Shown: piece by piece, positions 43,101-51,614 of the stretch | Layout of the letters: every line of letters starts with the position of its first letter | How positions within the stretch are numbered: position 1 is the stretch's first letter | NCBI RefSeq assembly: GCF_027943945.1 | Contig: NZ_AP027141.1 | Coordinates: 2,356,001-2,420,000, forward strand | Length of the DNA: 64,000 bases | Origin: Microbacterium terricola | GTDB taxonomy: Bacteria > Actinomycetota > Actinomycetes > Actinomycetales > Microbacteriaceae | Reading direction: 5' to 3' | Translations under genes and position numbers: made by a program | Notes under the pieces: model-generated | Told to the model about the DNA's origin: nothing | The model's database searches: none | The model's input: only the letters and a program-made list of their open reading frames with translations

Positions 43101-44167
43101 CGGTTGCTCCCAAGGGCGGTGAGGGGGTCGGCGGAGGTGACGGAGCGCAGTGCGAACGCGGCCCCGGCGAGGCCGAGAACGGTCATGATCACGCCCGGCA
43201 GGATTGTCGTGATCGGGCTGAGGAGGAATGGCAGTGCGGTGCCGGCGAGGGCGCCGAACAGCGCGACGAGGCCCAAGCCGATTCCGATGCCCACCAGCAG
43301 CACGATCAGCGCTTGACCGAGCGCGTCACGCACCAGGGATCGGGTACTGGCGCCGACCGCTTTGAGGACGGCGATGTCGCCCTTTCGCTGCATCGTCCAG
43401 ACGGTGAAGAACGCGCCGATGACCAGCCCTGAGATGCCGAACAGCATGGCGACCATCAGCAGCAAGGAGCCGATTTCGGAGCGGAATGCGCTCAACGCCG
43501 TCAAGGATCCGAGCGCACTCTCGGACACCGTGCTGTTCGCGGCGTCGGCGGCATCCCAGTCGGGACTGCCGGTGACGGCGAGCACAGTGGCAAACGTGTC
43601 CGGGTTTCCGGTGGCCGCGGAGTAGGCCTGCCAGTCGTGAAGAGTCATCTCGACGACGGGGGTGTGGCTGTACCAGCCGTCGCCGCCGATCGTCTCGACG
43701 GCATAGGTGGTGCCGGCGATCGTGATGTCATCCCCGGTCGTCACCTCGAGGGCTTTCGCGGCGGGGTCCGACAGGCCGAGATGACCGTTCTTCGAGGGTG
43801 CGCCGGCGTCGAAACCGGGCTCCACACCGAACACGGCGATCGACGCGCGGATGCCGTCGGCCTCGCCGTGGGTCTGGCTGATCCCCACAGGCTCGACGGC
43901 GGTGACCCCGGCCGTGCCGGCCCAATCGGCTGCCTGCTGTCTCGTGATGGTGGAGTCGGAGAAGCTGGGTGAGCTCTCGCCGATCGCCGGCGCCGAGAAG
44001 ACGACACGATCGCCCGGAAGAGCGAGCACGGCCGAGATGTTCTGAGTGGCGAGCCCGCCCGTCAATCCGCTGAGGAACCCGACGAGAACGGTGATGAGGG
44101 CGACGACGGAACCGATGAGGATGAACCGGCCCCGTGCGAAGCGGAGATCGCGTAACGCGACGAACAT
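43097..44167 (-). CDS. ABC transporter permease (FtsX/MacB-like)
   Basis: 356 residues. There is one N-terminal membrane helix (RFILIGSVVALITVLVGFLS), then a large extracellular domain (about 35-230, with the DDITIAGTTYAVETIGGDGW region), followed by three C-terminal helices (SLLLMVAMLFGISGLVIGAF, a second starting ALIVLLVGIGIGLGLVALFG, and one near 310-335). This is the FtsX-like fold. With the ATPase, it makes a mechanotransmission-type exporter; the two-component genes across the divergent promoter may sense its substrate. Confidence 0.94.
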   Translation of the reverse strand: MFVALRDLRFARGRFILIGSVVALITVLVGFLSGLTGGLATQNISAVLALPGDRVVFSAPAIGESSPSFSDSTITRQQAADWAGTAGVTAVEPVGISQTHGEADGIRASIAVFGVEPGFDAGAPSKNGHLGLSDPAAKALEVTTGDDITIAGTTYAVETIGGDGWYSHTPVVEMTLHDWQAYSAATGNPDTFATVLAVTGSPDWDAADAANSTVSESALGSLTALSAFRSEIGSLLLMVAMLFGISGLVIGAFFTVWTMQRKGDIAVLKAVGASTRSLVRDALGQALIVLLVGIGIGLGLVALFGALAGTALPFLLSPITTILPGVIMTVLGLAGAAFALRSVTSADPLTALGSNR

Positions 44168-44330
44168 GGTGTGCCTTTCCTGCCGCCGAGTGCGGCGATT
44201 ACTCCACTCTCGCCGTCCGCCGCGACCCGGTCATCGGCCGCTCGGCCACCCTTCACCGCCCGGAGTGTGGAGTCACTCATCGTCCTTTCGGACGATGCCC
44301 GTTCCGGGCGTCGCGCGTAGAGTTCAGCCC

Positions 44331-45515
44331 ATGCCGCATACCGCATTGACCCCCGTTTTCGTGGGTCTCCGCACCGGCTTGCACGCCTTGTTCGCCGCCC
44401 TCGCCGTGCTGGTCATCGTGCGCGCACTCGTCGCTCCCACTGATGCGAGCGTCACCGTCATCGGCCTCACCCTGCTCCTCGGGGTCACCTATGCACTGGG
44501 ATCGGTTGTGACCCGGCACACCGAGGCACGATGGCTGCTGCGGTCGGGCTGGCTGATCCTCCTCACGCTGGAGTGGGTCCTTCTGGTGTGGCTGACCCCG
44601 GATGCCGCCTACCTGGTGTTTCCGCTGTTCTTCCTCTATCTCCATCTCCTTGGCCGATGGTGGGGGTCCGCGGCAATCCTGGTGTCCACGATCATCGCGA
44701 TCTGCGCCCTCGGACTGCACAGCGGGTGGACCGTCGGTGGGGTCATCGGCCCGCTGGTGGGCGCCGGCGTCGCACTGCTGATCGGACTCGGCTACCAGGC
44801 CCTCGCCCGCGAGGCAGCGGAGCGAGAAGCGCTCGTCAGGGAATTGATCGCGACGCGAGGGCTCCTCGCCGCGACCGAACACGAATCGGGTGTGCTCGCC
44901 GAACGCGCCCGACTCGCGCGCGAGATTCACGACACCCTGGCGCAGGGTCTGTCCAGCATCCAGATGCTGCTCCACGCCGCAGAACGTGCCGACCCCGGCC
45001 GCCCCGGCATCGAGCACATCCATCTTGCCCGCGAAACCGCCGCAGCCAACCTCGCCGAAGCACGGCGGTTCATCCGTGAACTCACCCCTCCCCAGCTCGA
45101 CGACCAGACCCTGGCAGGGGCGCTCCGCCGGCTCGCCCGCACTCAATGGGCACCGCAGGGGCTCGACGTGCAGGTGCGCGTCTCCGACGCGCTCGTCCTT
45201 CCGATGCACTTGCAGACCGCGCTGCTGCGCATCGCGCAGGGGGCGATCGCGAACGTCATCCAGCACGCCCATGCGTCGACAGCGACCATCACGATCGCTG
45301 TCGACCACGATCAGCTTCGCTTCACCGTCGCCGATGATGGGATCGGATTCGACCCCTCGCAGACTCTGGACGAGGCGGCGGAGAAATCGGACTCGTTCGG
45401 ACTGCGAGCCGCATCCGAGCGGGTGCAACAGCTCGGCGGAACGCTCACCATCGATGCGGCACCCGGCCGCGGCTCGATCGTGGCCGTCGATCTCACCCTG
45501 ACGGAGCACGCATGA
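44331..45515 (+). CDS. NarL-type sensor histidine kinase
   Basis: 394 residues. ATG 44331 (MPHTALTPVFVGLRTGLHAL). Five to six membrane segments (about 15-140) without a large sensor domain. The HisKA_3 motif is RLAREIHDTLAQGLSSIQML (His about 200), followed by the ATPase core (ITIAVDHDQLRFTVADDGIG, then SFGLRAASERVQQLGGTLTI). The membrane-embedded sensor is typical of kinases that detect cell-envelope antibiotics. It is coupled to the response regulator by an ATGA overlap. Confidence 0.94.
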   Translation: MPHTALTPVFVGLRTGLHALFAALAVLVIVRALVAPTDASVTVIGLTLLLGVTYALGSVVTRHTEARWLLRSGWLILLTLEWVLLVWLTPDAAYLVFPLFFLYLHLLGRWWGSAAILVSTIIAICALGLHSGWTVGGVIGPLVGAGVALLIGLGYQALAREAAEREALVRELIATRGLLAATEHESGVLAERARLAREIHDTLAQGLSSIQMLLHAAERADPGRPGIEHIHLARETAAANLAEARRFIRELTPPQLDDQTLAGALRRLARTQWAPQGLDVQVRVSDALVLPMHLQTALLRIAQGAIANVIQHAHASTATITIAVDHDQLRFTVADDGIGFDPSQTLDEAAEKSDSFGLRAASERVQQLGGTLTIDAAPGRGSIVAVDLTLTEHA

Positions 45516-46138
45516 TCCGCCTCGTGATCGCCGACGACCACCCCATCGTCCGCGCCGGCCTCATCGCCCTCTTCAGCCTCGAGGACGACTTCGAAGTCGT
45601 CGGCGAAGCCGGCACGCCCGACGAAGCGGTGGCCGCCGCCGAACGAGAGAATCCGGATGTCGTGCTCATGGACCTCCAGTTCGGCGCGCACTCCGCCGTC
45701 AACGGGGCGGCCGCCACCCGACGCATCCGCGCACTGGACGCTGCGCCCTACGTTCTGATCCTGACGAACTACGACTCGGATGCTGACATCCTCGGCGCCG
45801 TCGAAGCGGGCGCCAGCGGCTACTTGCTCAAGGACGCGCCACCGCACGAACTCACCGCGGCGGTCCGGGCGGCCGCCGCCGGAGAAAGCGCGCTTGCACC
45901 GGTGATCGCCTCACGCCTGCTGGAGCGGATGCGGGCACCGCAGGCCAGTCTGAGCTCACGCGAGCTCCAGGTCCTCGAGCTCGTCGCCTCGGGACACTCG
46001 AACACCGACATCGCCGCCGAACTCTTCGTCAGCGAGACGACAGTGAAATCTCACCTCGCCCACATCTTCACCAAGCTCGGCGTCGCTTCCCGAACCGCCG
46101 CCGTCTCAACGGCCCGACAGCGCGGAATTCTGCGGTGA
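45512..46138 (+). CDS. NarL/FixJ-type response regulator
   Basis: 208 residues. Receiver: MIRLVIADDHPIVRAGLIAL, acceptor Asp in VVLMDLQFG (about 54), Lys in GYLLKDAPP. HTH: SSRELQVLELVASGHSNTDI, then SETTVKSHLAHIFTKLGVAS. It is the partner of the preceding kinase and is likely to activate the divergent ABC exporter. Confidence 0.96.
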   Translation: MIRLVIADDHPIVRAGLIALFSLEDDFEVVGEAGTPDEAVAAAERENPDVVLMDLQFGAHSAVNGAAATRRIRALDAAPYVLILTNYDSDADILGAVEAGASGYLLKDAPPHELTAAVRAAAAGESALAPVIASRLLERMRAPQASLSSRELQVLELVASGHSNTDIAAELFVSETTVKSHLAHIFTKLGVASRTAAVSTARQRGILR

Positions 46139-46147
46139 AACGGCAGG

Positions 46148-46666
46148 TCAGTCGACGACCTCGCCATCGCGGAACAGCGGTAGGAGCTTGTCGAGGGACT
46201 GCTCGAGTCCCTGTCGTGACATCTCGAGGGGCTCCGCCGTCTCGTAGCCCGATTCGACGATCCGCATGCGCGTGCGCTCGCTCGGGAGCCCTTCGAACGT
46301 GATGACGTGCGCGACCTCCGCCGGCACTCCGGGTGGGACGCGCGGGTCACCTGGCGCAAGCGCGGCGCCCTCAGCATCCGCGAATCGGAACGTGAACTCC
46401 AACCTGTGCGGCTCGTCCACCACCGTGTAGGTCCACGTGCTGAACATCTCGGGAAAGCCCCAGTCGGGTGCGGCCATCGACACGAGCGAGACGCCGGACA
46501 CGCGCACATCCATCCGTGCGGTGGGGCACGTGAACCCCGACGGCCCCCACCACCGACTCAGGACGTCACTGTCGGTCCACGACCTCCACGCGACGGCCGG
46601 CGGTGCGTCGATCTCGCGTTCGGCTTCGACGGTGAATCCGTCTTCGCCTCGGGAATCCTCAGCCAT
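46148..46666 (-). CDS. SRPBCC/AHSA1-family protein
   Basis: 172 residues (EREIDAPPAVAWRSWTDSDV near the N terminus, then LSRWWGPSGFTCPTARMDVR and MFSTWTYTVVDEPHRLEFTF). This is the AHSA1 helix-grip fold. The ligand is unknown. It is convergent with the response regulator, 9 bases away. A related domain is fused to the rhodanese at 40643-41908. Confidence 0.92.
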   Translation of the reverse strand: MAEDSRGEDGFTVEAEREIDAPPAVAWRSWTDSDVLSRWWGPSGFTCPTARMDVRVSGVSLVSMAAPDWGFPEMFSTWTYTVVDEPHRLEFTFRFADAEGAALAPGDPRVPPGVPAEVAHVITFEGLPSERTRMRIVESGYETAEPLEMSRQGLEQSLDKLLPLFRDGEVVD

Positions 46667-46865
46667 GGCGACACCCTCCTGTTCGGTGATCAGGGGCGGT
46701 CCGCTCTGACCATATTCTGGGCGCTCGGGGTTCGTCCACCACCCCTACCGCGGCCACGGATGCGGGTCTACACTCCGGTCGGGGGCCACGTTCGCGCGCC
46801 CGAATCGCCGATGCGCTGCGCTGGGCCGGCGCGGGGATGACAACGCCTCCGGACTGGAAATCATC

Positions 46866-47294
46866 ATGTTCGAGAACCTGATGGCGACGGCGGTGCTTCC
46901 GGCAGCGGACATCGATCGAGCCAAGGCGTGGTGGCACGACGTGCTCGGCCGCGACCCGGCATATGCCGACGACGAAGGCTACAACCTGTTCTACGACGTC
47001 GGCGGAACCATGGTGCTGGTGTACCGGACCGACTTCGCAGGCACGGCCCAGAACACGGCGTTCAACCTCGTGACGGACGACATCGATCGTGACGTGACGG
47101 CGCTGCGCACGCACGGGGTGGTGTTCCACGACTACGACATGCCTGGGCTGAAGACCGTCGAGGGCATCGCCGACCTCGGCGACGAGCGCAGTGCGTGGTT
47201 CAGCGACAGCGAGGGCAACATCTTCGCGCTCAGCCAGCCGAGCGCCGAGATGATGGAGATGGCGAGGAAGCTGCGCGCCGATACAACCGGGTGA
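46866..47294 (+). CDS. VOC (glyoxalase-like) protein
   Basis: 142 residues (MFENLMATAVLPAADIDRAK, then WWHDVLGRDPAYADDEGYNL). Core elements: YNLFYDVGGTMVLVYRTDFA, NTAFNLVTDDIDRDVTALRT and WFSDSEGNIFALSQPS. The lack of the usual His at the first metal position makes a binding rather than catalytic role possible. It stands alone. Confidence 0.9.
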   Translation: MFENLMATAVLPAADIDRAKAWWHDVLGRDPAYADDEGYNLFYDVGGTMVLVYRTDFAGTAQNTAFNLVTDDIDRDVTALRTHGVVFHDYDMPGLKTVEGIADLGDERSAWFSDSEGNIFALSQPSAEMMEMARKLRADTTG

Positions 47295-47333
47295 GCCCCG
47301 ATCGGGCACGGTCTCACGCGACGGTGGCGTGGA

Positions 47334-47888
47334 CTAGTCGCCCCACTGGTCTTTCGTCGTCGCATACTCGACGGCACCGAGTTCGCTGCCGTCGCGGTGG
47401 TCGTCGTCGTCATAGAAGGTTCGGACGTACTCAAGGCCCGCTGAGGCCATGGTTGCCCGGGATCGTTCGTTCACGGTCATGGTGAGGGCGAAAACGCGGT
47501 GCATGCCGAGGTCCTGGAAAGCGTGCCGCACCATCTCGCGTGCACCCTCCGTGGCCAGCCCCTTGCCCCAGTGCGGCCGGAGCAGTCGGTACCCCAACTC
47601 GGCCTGACCCGGGACGAGGGTCTCCTCTCCCCAGCCGGCGGGCTGCAACAGCCACCAGCCGACGAACTCGTCGTCGACGAACCCGACCCAGAAGCCGAGC
47701 CCCTCCACCGCCTGTGCTGTCGCGAGCCGGAGTCCGTGAGCCACCTCGACCTGGGCGCGAGTGCGTCCGTCGCCGGACAGATACCGCATCACCTCCGGGT
47801 CGGAGTCCAACCCGACCTCGAGTTCCAGATGCTCATCGCCCAAGGGGATCAGTCGGATTCGGTCGGTCTGCAACGTCGCCTGAGACAC
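47334..47888 (-). CDS. GNAT-family N-acetyltransferase (RimJ/RimL-like)
   Basis: 184 residues from GTG 47888 (VSQATLQTDRIRLIPLGDEH). The R-L-x-x-x-R-L-I-P start and the late segments (ELGYRLLRPHWGKGLATEGA, then VFALTMTVNERSRATMASAG) are typical of Acetyltransf_3 enzymes. The start is uncertain because no good ribosome-binding site is visible. Substrate unknown. Confidence 0.88.
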   Translation of the reverse strand: MSQATLQTDRIRLIPLGDEHLELEVGLDSDPEVMRYLSGDGRTRAQVEVAHGLRLATAQAVEGLGFWVGFVDDEFVGWWLLQPAGWGEETLVPGQAELGYRLLRPHWGKGLATEGAREMVRHAFQDLGMHRVFALTMTVNERSRATMASAGLEYVRTFYDDDDHRDGSELGAVEYATTKDQWGD

Positions 47889-47965
47889 AGAGCAATGATG
47901 CACCACCCGGATCCGCCATCTCGCTTGACCCTCACACCGTGTCATGCTCGAGCGTGGCTCTCACC

Positions 47966-48781
47966 ATGTACACCATCGGAGAATTCGCCGCCTTCGGGCG
48001 GGTGAGCGTGCGGATGCTGCGACACTACGACGCGATCGGGCTGCTGACGCCCGCGCGCGTCGACCAGGCGACCGGGTACCGACGGTACTCGACCGAGCAG
48101 CTGACCGATCTGCTGCAGCTCGTCGAGCTGCGTGAGCTCGGCATCGGACTCGACGCGATCGCCGACGTGCTCGGCGCCGGAGACCGCTCCGACGCCCTGC
48201 GCGCAGCCCTGGCGTCGCGGCATGCCGAGCTCGCGGCATCCGTCGCGGACGACACCGCGCGCATCGCTCGCATCGAGCGGCGACTTCTCACTCTGGAAGG
48301 AGAGACCATGATCGATGTCGACTACCGCCCCGTGGAGGCCGTCACCCTCTACGCCACCTCGACGGTGGCGGAGGGAGGACCGGCGGGTGTGCCCGCTGCG
48401 ATCGCCGGCGCCATAACCGGACTCGACGCCGCCCTGGAAACCGCACGGCGCCCACTGAACGAGCCCGGCGTGTTCTGGTACGAACCCATCGAGGGCACCG
48501 ACGACCTGGGGGTGCACATCTCGTACACCGCCGACGAGCCGCCGGTGCCCGGCGCCGGGTACGAGGTGGTGACGCTGCCTGCCGTCCCGACCATGGCGAC
48601 GCTGATCCATCGCGGAGACATGACCGGCATCGGCGAATCCTGGGGCGCCCTCATGCAGCAGGTCGTCGCCGACGGCTACCGCATGACCGGTCTCTGCCGC
48701 GAGGTCTACCTCGTCGCGGACGGCCACGAGCCCGGCCCTGACTGGGTCACCGAGCTGCAGGTCCCGGTCGAGCGAGCGTGA
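47966..48781 (+). CDS. MerR-family regulator with GyrI-like effector domain
   Basis: 271 residues from ATG 47966 (MYTIGEFAAFGRVSVRMLRH). MerR HTH at 1-70 (YDAIGLLTPARVDQATGYRR, then YSTEQLTDLLQLVELRELGI), helical dimerisation to about 115, and a GyrI/AraC-type ligand domain at 120-270 (VFWYEPIEGTDDLGVHISYT, then MATLIHRGDMTGIGESWGAL). This is the BmrR/TipA-like arrangement, sensing a drug-like ligand. No transporter sits next to it. Confidence 0.93.
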   Translation: MYTIGEFAAFGRVSVRMLRHYDAIGLLTPARVDQATGYRRYSTEQLTDLLQLVELRELGIGLDAIADVLGAGDRSDALRAALASRHAELAASVADDTARIARIERRLLTLEGETMIDVDYRPVEAVTLYATSTVAEGGPAGVPAAIAGAITGLDAALETARRPLNEPGVFWYEPIEGTDDLGVHISYTADEPPVPGAGYEVVTLPAVPTMATLIHRGDMTGIGESWGALMQQVVADGYRMTGLCREVYLVADGHEPGPDWVTELQVPVERA

Positions 48782-48893
48782 CCCAGCTCCCGGTCGGGTG
48801 CGCCGCTGGGCGCGCTCGGCCGGGCGGTCCGGCCGAGGTACTTGAAATCTCGGTTGGGGCAGGCGCACAGTGGAACCCAAAGAGGGAGGCCCC

Positions 48894-49577
48894 ATGCGCG
48901 ACTGGATGGCTCAACCGGATGTCATGCCGATCCTCTCCCCTGGTCGGCACCGTTCACCGCGGCGCGGAGCCTGCTTCATGGAATTCGCCTCGTACCTCGC
49001 TGGGGAGCGTTGGAGCGACCACCCGGCGTGCACGCACGGCACCCTCGCGCACCTCGCGCGACTCGTGAACGACCGGACGGGGGAAGCCGGCCGTGCCCGG
49101 CTCACGCCCCTCATTCCGTCGGTGGTCGGCCTCACGACGGACGACCCGCTTCTGGACGTCCTGCTGACCCTGCGAGCTGCGAGCGCCGCTCTGCCCATCG
49201 CCGCGGAGGATCGCCAGCGTTCCCAGGCCGTGGGTATTCGCGCCGCCCTGAGGGCACTCGGGGAACGGGACCGGGAGTTCGTCGCGGAGTGGCGCGAGCT
49301 GGCGGAGTCCGCCCTCCGGACCGCCCCCGCGGCCGATGCCTGGGCCATCCACTTCAGCGAGCAAGTCGGTCCGGGCCGCCCGGACATGACCGTGCGGCAG
49401 TGCCGGCACATCGTGACTCTCGCCGTCGACGGGATCGCGGACGCGTGCTGCGATGACCCCGACGAGCGACTCGTCGCACTGCTCACCGACGCCGTGTCGG
49501 ACACGGCGCGTTTCGTCGCCGCGACGCGCAGAGCAGCGGATGTCGACACTCAGACGAGGGTCCCGGTCACCGTCTAG
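48894..49577 (+). CDS. conserved actinobacterial protein of unknown function
   Basis: 227 residues from ATG 48894 (MRDWMAQPDVMPILSPGRHR), with GGGAGGC upstream. The pattern GACFMEFASYLAGERWSDHP, then THGTLAHLARLVNDRTGEAG and a region ending LIPSVVGLTTDDP, is one I recall from actinobacterial proteins of unknown role. It is all-helical with several conserved Cys/His residues. Context does not point to a function. Confidence 0.75.
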   Translation: MRDWMAQPDVMPILSPGRHRSPRRGACFMEFASYLAGERWSDHPACTHGTLAHLARLVNDRTGEAGRARLTPLIPSVVGLTTDDPLLDVLLTLRAASAALPIAAEDRQRSQAVGIRAALRALGERDREFVAEWRELAESALRTAPAADAWAIHFSEQVGPGRPDMTVRQCRHIVTLAVDGIADACCDDPDERLVALLTDAVSDTARFVAATRRAADVDTQTRVPVTV

Positions 49578-49610
49578 GCGACAGCCGCACCATCCGTTCG
49601 GCGCATCGCC

Positions 49611-50183
49611 TCAGTGGAGCGTGTCGCCCCGCTGGAGCATCGCGACGTACTCGGCGACGCGGGCCGCACGCGACTCCGGTCGCTTCAGGTTGCCGACGCG
49701 GAACGCCATCGCGAAGCGGTTCTGCGCGGACTGCGCCGCGAACGCGGCAGCGATCGCCGGGTCGGCGTCGAGTGCCGCCTTGAGTTCGGCCGGGATCTCC
49801 CCATCGCGCTGACGATAGGCGGCGTCCCACCGCCCATCCGCCTTCGCACGCTCGATCTCCCGATGGCCGGCGGGCCGCATCCGACCCTCCTCGATCAGAC
49901 GTGCGACGTGCTCGATGTTGACCTTCGACCACAGTCCGCGCGGGCGGCGCGGGGTGAACACCTGCAGGAAGTAATCAGCATCCATCGACTGCTTCTGCCC
50001 GTCGATCCAGCCGAAGCACAGCGCGACGTCGAGCGCTTCGGCGTAGGTGATGCCCGGCTTGCTCGTCGCCGCCTTGCGCAGGCGCAGCCGCACCCCGTCA
50101 GGATCAGGATCGGACTCCAGCCACCGCTCCCACTCTTCGACGGTGTCGACATGCAGCTCAGGCTTGGCGGAGACGGCGACCAT
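49611..50183 (-). CDS. YdeI/OmpD-associated family protein
   Basis: 190 residues. The family pattern is complete: HVDTVEEWERWLESDPDPDG, then GITYAEALDVALCFGWIDGQ, FTPRRPRGLWSKVNIEHVAR and MRPAGHREIERAKADGRWDA. Function in most bacteria is unclear; some members are linked to peptide or polymyxin resistance. Length is typical. Confidence 0.93.
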   Translation of the reverse strand: MVAVSAKPELHVDTVEEWERWLESDPDPDGVRLRLRKAATSKPGITYAEALDVALCFGWIDGQKQSMDADYFLQVFTPRRPRGLWSKVNIEHVARLIEEGRMRPAGHREIERAKADGRWDAAYRQRDGEIPAELKAALDADPAIAAAFAAQSAQNRFAMAFRVGNLKRPESRAARVAEYVAMLQRGDTLH

Positions 50184-50195
50184 CCCCGAACGGTA

Positions 50196-50333
50196 CTACG
50201 GCTCGGTGGTGCGGATCAGACCGCAGTTCACGCACGACCAGACGACGAGGAACTTCTCATCGTCGAGGATCTCGAACCTCAGCTGGTCGCCGCAGGTCGG
50301 GCAGACCCAGGGCGGAACAGCAGATGCTTCCAT
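50196..50333 (-). CDS. possible 45-residue zinc-ribbon protein
   Basis: The frame encodes MEASAVPPWVCPTCGDQLRF, then EILDDEKFLVVWSCVNCGLI and a short tail. Two C-x-x-C pairs (CPTC and CVNC), 27 residues apart, are a zinc-ribbon pattern. A weak AGG-like signal lies upstream. It precedes the YdeI gene by 12 bases and may be co-transcribed. Short proteins of this type are often missed. Confidence 0.6.
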   Translation of the reverse strand: MEASAVPPWVCPTCGDQLRFEILDDEKFLVVWSCVNCGLIRTTEP

Positions 50334-50378
50334 CGGCCCAGCCTATTGACGGGCGGGAGCACCACCCGCACAACTAGC

Positions 50379-51164
50379 ATGTGGTCCGTGACGAGCAGCG
50401 ACTACTGGGATGCCGAGATGGCGAGGCGGTATGACGAGGGTTCCGCCGCCATGTTCGCACCCGAGGTGCTCGAGCCCGTCGTGGACACTCTGGCCGAGCT
50501 GGCCGGCGACGGCGCGGCACTCGAGTTCGCGATCGGGACGGGCAGGGTCGGCATCCCACTGCTCGAGCGGGGTGTCCGCGTGCACGGCATCGAGCTCTCG
50601 CAGCCCATGGTCGACCAGCTGCGCGAGAAGGTCGACGCCACGCACCTGCCTGTCACGACGGGCGACATGGCGACGACCGTCGTCGACGGTGAGTTCTCGC
50701 TCGTCTACCTCGTGTTCAATTCGATCGGCAACCTCCGCACGCAAGAGGAGCAGGTCACGTGCTTCCGCAATGCCGCCCGGCACCTGGCTCCCGGTGGCCG
50801 GTTCGTCATCGAGCTGTGGGTTCCGGGTATCCGTCGCATGCCGCCGGGACAGAACGCCGTGCCGTTCAACGTCGACGACCGACATCTCGGATTCGACACG
50901 TACGACGTGGTCACGCAGCAGGGCACGTCGCACCACTACTTCCGCAACGACGACGGGTCCGTCGGCTACGGAGCATCGAACTTCCGCTACATCTGGCCCG
51001 CCGAGTGCGATCTGATGGCGCAGCTGGCCGGGCTCGAGTTCGAATCGCGCGCTGCCGACTGGCACGGCACCCCGTTCATGGCTGACAGCGAGAGCCACGT
51101 CTCGGTGTGGCGGAAGCCGGTCGACGCCGCCCTTCCGCAGACTGAGCGCCCTCAGAGGCCGTGA
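50379..51164 (+). CDS. class I SAM-dependent methyltransferase
   Basis: 261 residues from ATG 50379 (MWSVTSSDYWDAEMARRYDE). The Rossmann core is ALEFAIGTGRVGIPLLERGV (motif I), then GIELSQPMVDQLREKV, LVYLVFNSIGNLRTQEEQVT and LAPGGRFVIELW. GTG 50388 is an alternative start. The substrate is unknown; the fold is the Methyltransf_25 type. It stands alone. Confidence 0.92.
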   Translation: MWSVTSSDYWDAEMARRYDEGSAAMFAPEVLEPVVDTLAELAGDGAALEFAIGTGRVGIPLLERGVRVHGIELSQPMVDQLREKVDATHLPVTTGDMATTVVDGEFSLVYLVFNSIGNLRTQEEQVTCFRNAARHLAPGGRFVIELWVPGIRRMPPGQNAVPFNVDDRHLGFDTYDVVTQQGTSHHYFRNDDGSVGYGASNFRYIWPAECDLMAQLAGLEFESRAADWHGTPFMADSESHVSVWRKPVDAALPQTERPQRP

Positions 51165-51196
51165 CCCTGTATTCCGGTCTCGGTACTGTGTGACGC

Positions 51197-51547
51197 ATGT
51201 CTGTGTCAGGGGTAGGCGGAATCTTCTTCCGCAGTCGAGATCCGGAAGCTCGGGCTGCCTGGTACCGAGAGCATCTGGGCATCGAGGCGGGCTCCGACTC
51301 GGTGTGGCAGCAGGAGGCGGGCATGACCGTCTTCGCGCCGTTCGCCGCTGACAGCGACTACTTCGCCGCCGACCAGCCGTTCATGCTCAACCTCAGGGTC
51401 TCGGGTCTCGACGAGCTGGCGGCGCGCCTGGAAGCAGCCGGGATTTCTGTCGAGCGTCGCCCCGAGTGGGAGACCGAATACGGCCGCTTCGTGCGCATCC
51501 ACGACCCGGAGGGGCTCCCGCTGGAGCTGTGGGAACTGCCCGAATAG
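51197..51547 (+). CDS. VOC (glyoxalase-like) protein
   Basis: 116 residues (MSVSGVGGIFFRSRDPEARA, then WYREHLGIEAGSDSVWQQEA). Core: MLNLRVSGLDELAARLEAAG, and FVRIHDPEGLPLELWELPE at the end. The order and length are of a single-domain VOC subunit. It follows the methyltransferase gene by 32 bases on the same strand and may be co-transcribed. Confidence 0.9.
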   Translation: MSVSGVGGIFFRSRDPEARAAWYREHLGIEAGSDSVWQQEAGMTVFAPFAADSDYFAADQPFMLNLRVSGLDELAARLEAAGISVERRPEWETEYGRFVRIHDPEGLPLELWELPE

Positions 51548-51614
51548 CGCGTCCCCCGTGCGAAGCGACGCGCGTCGAACATCGACCGCGGTCCGCAGAA
51601 GGCCGCGGAGAGGA

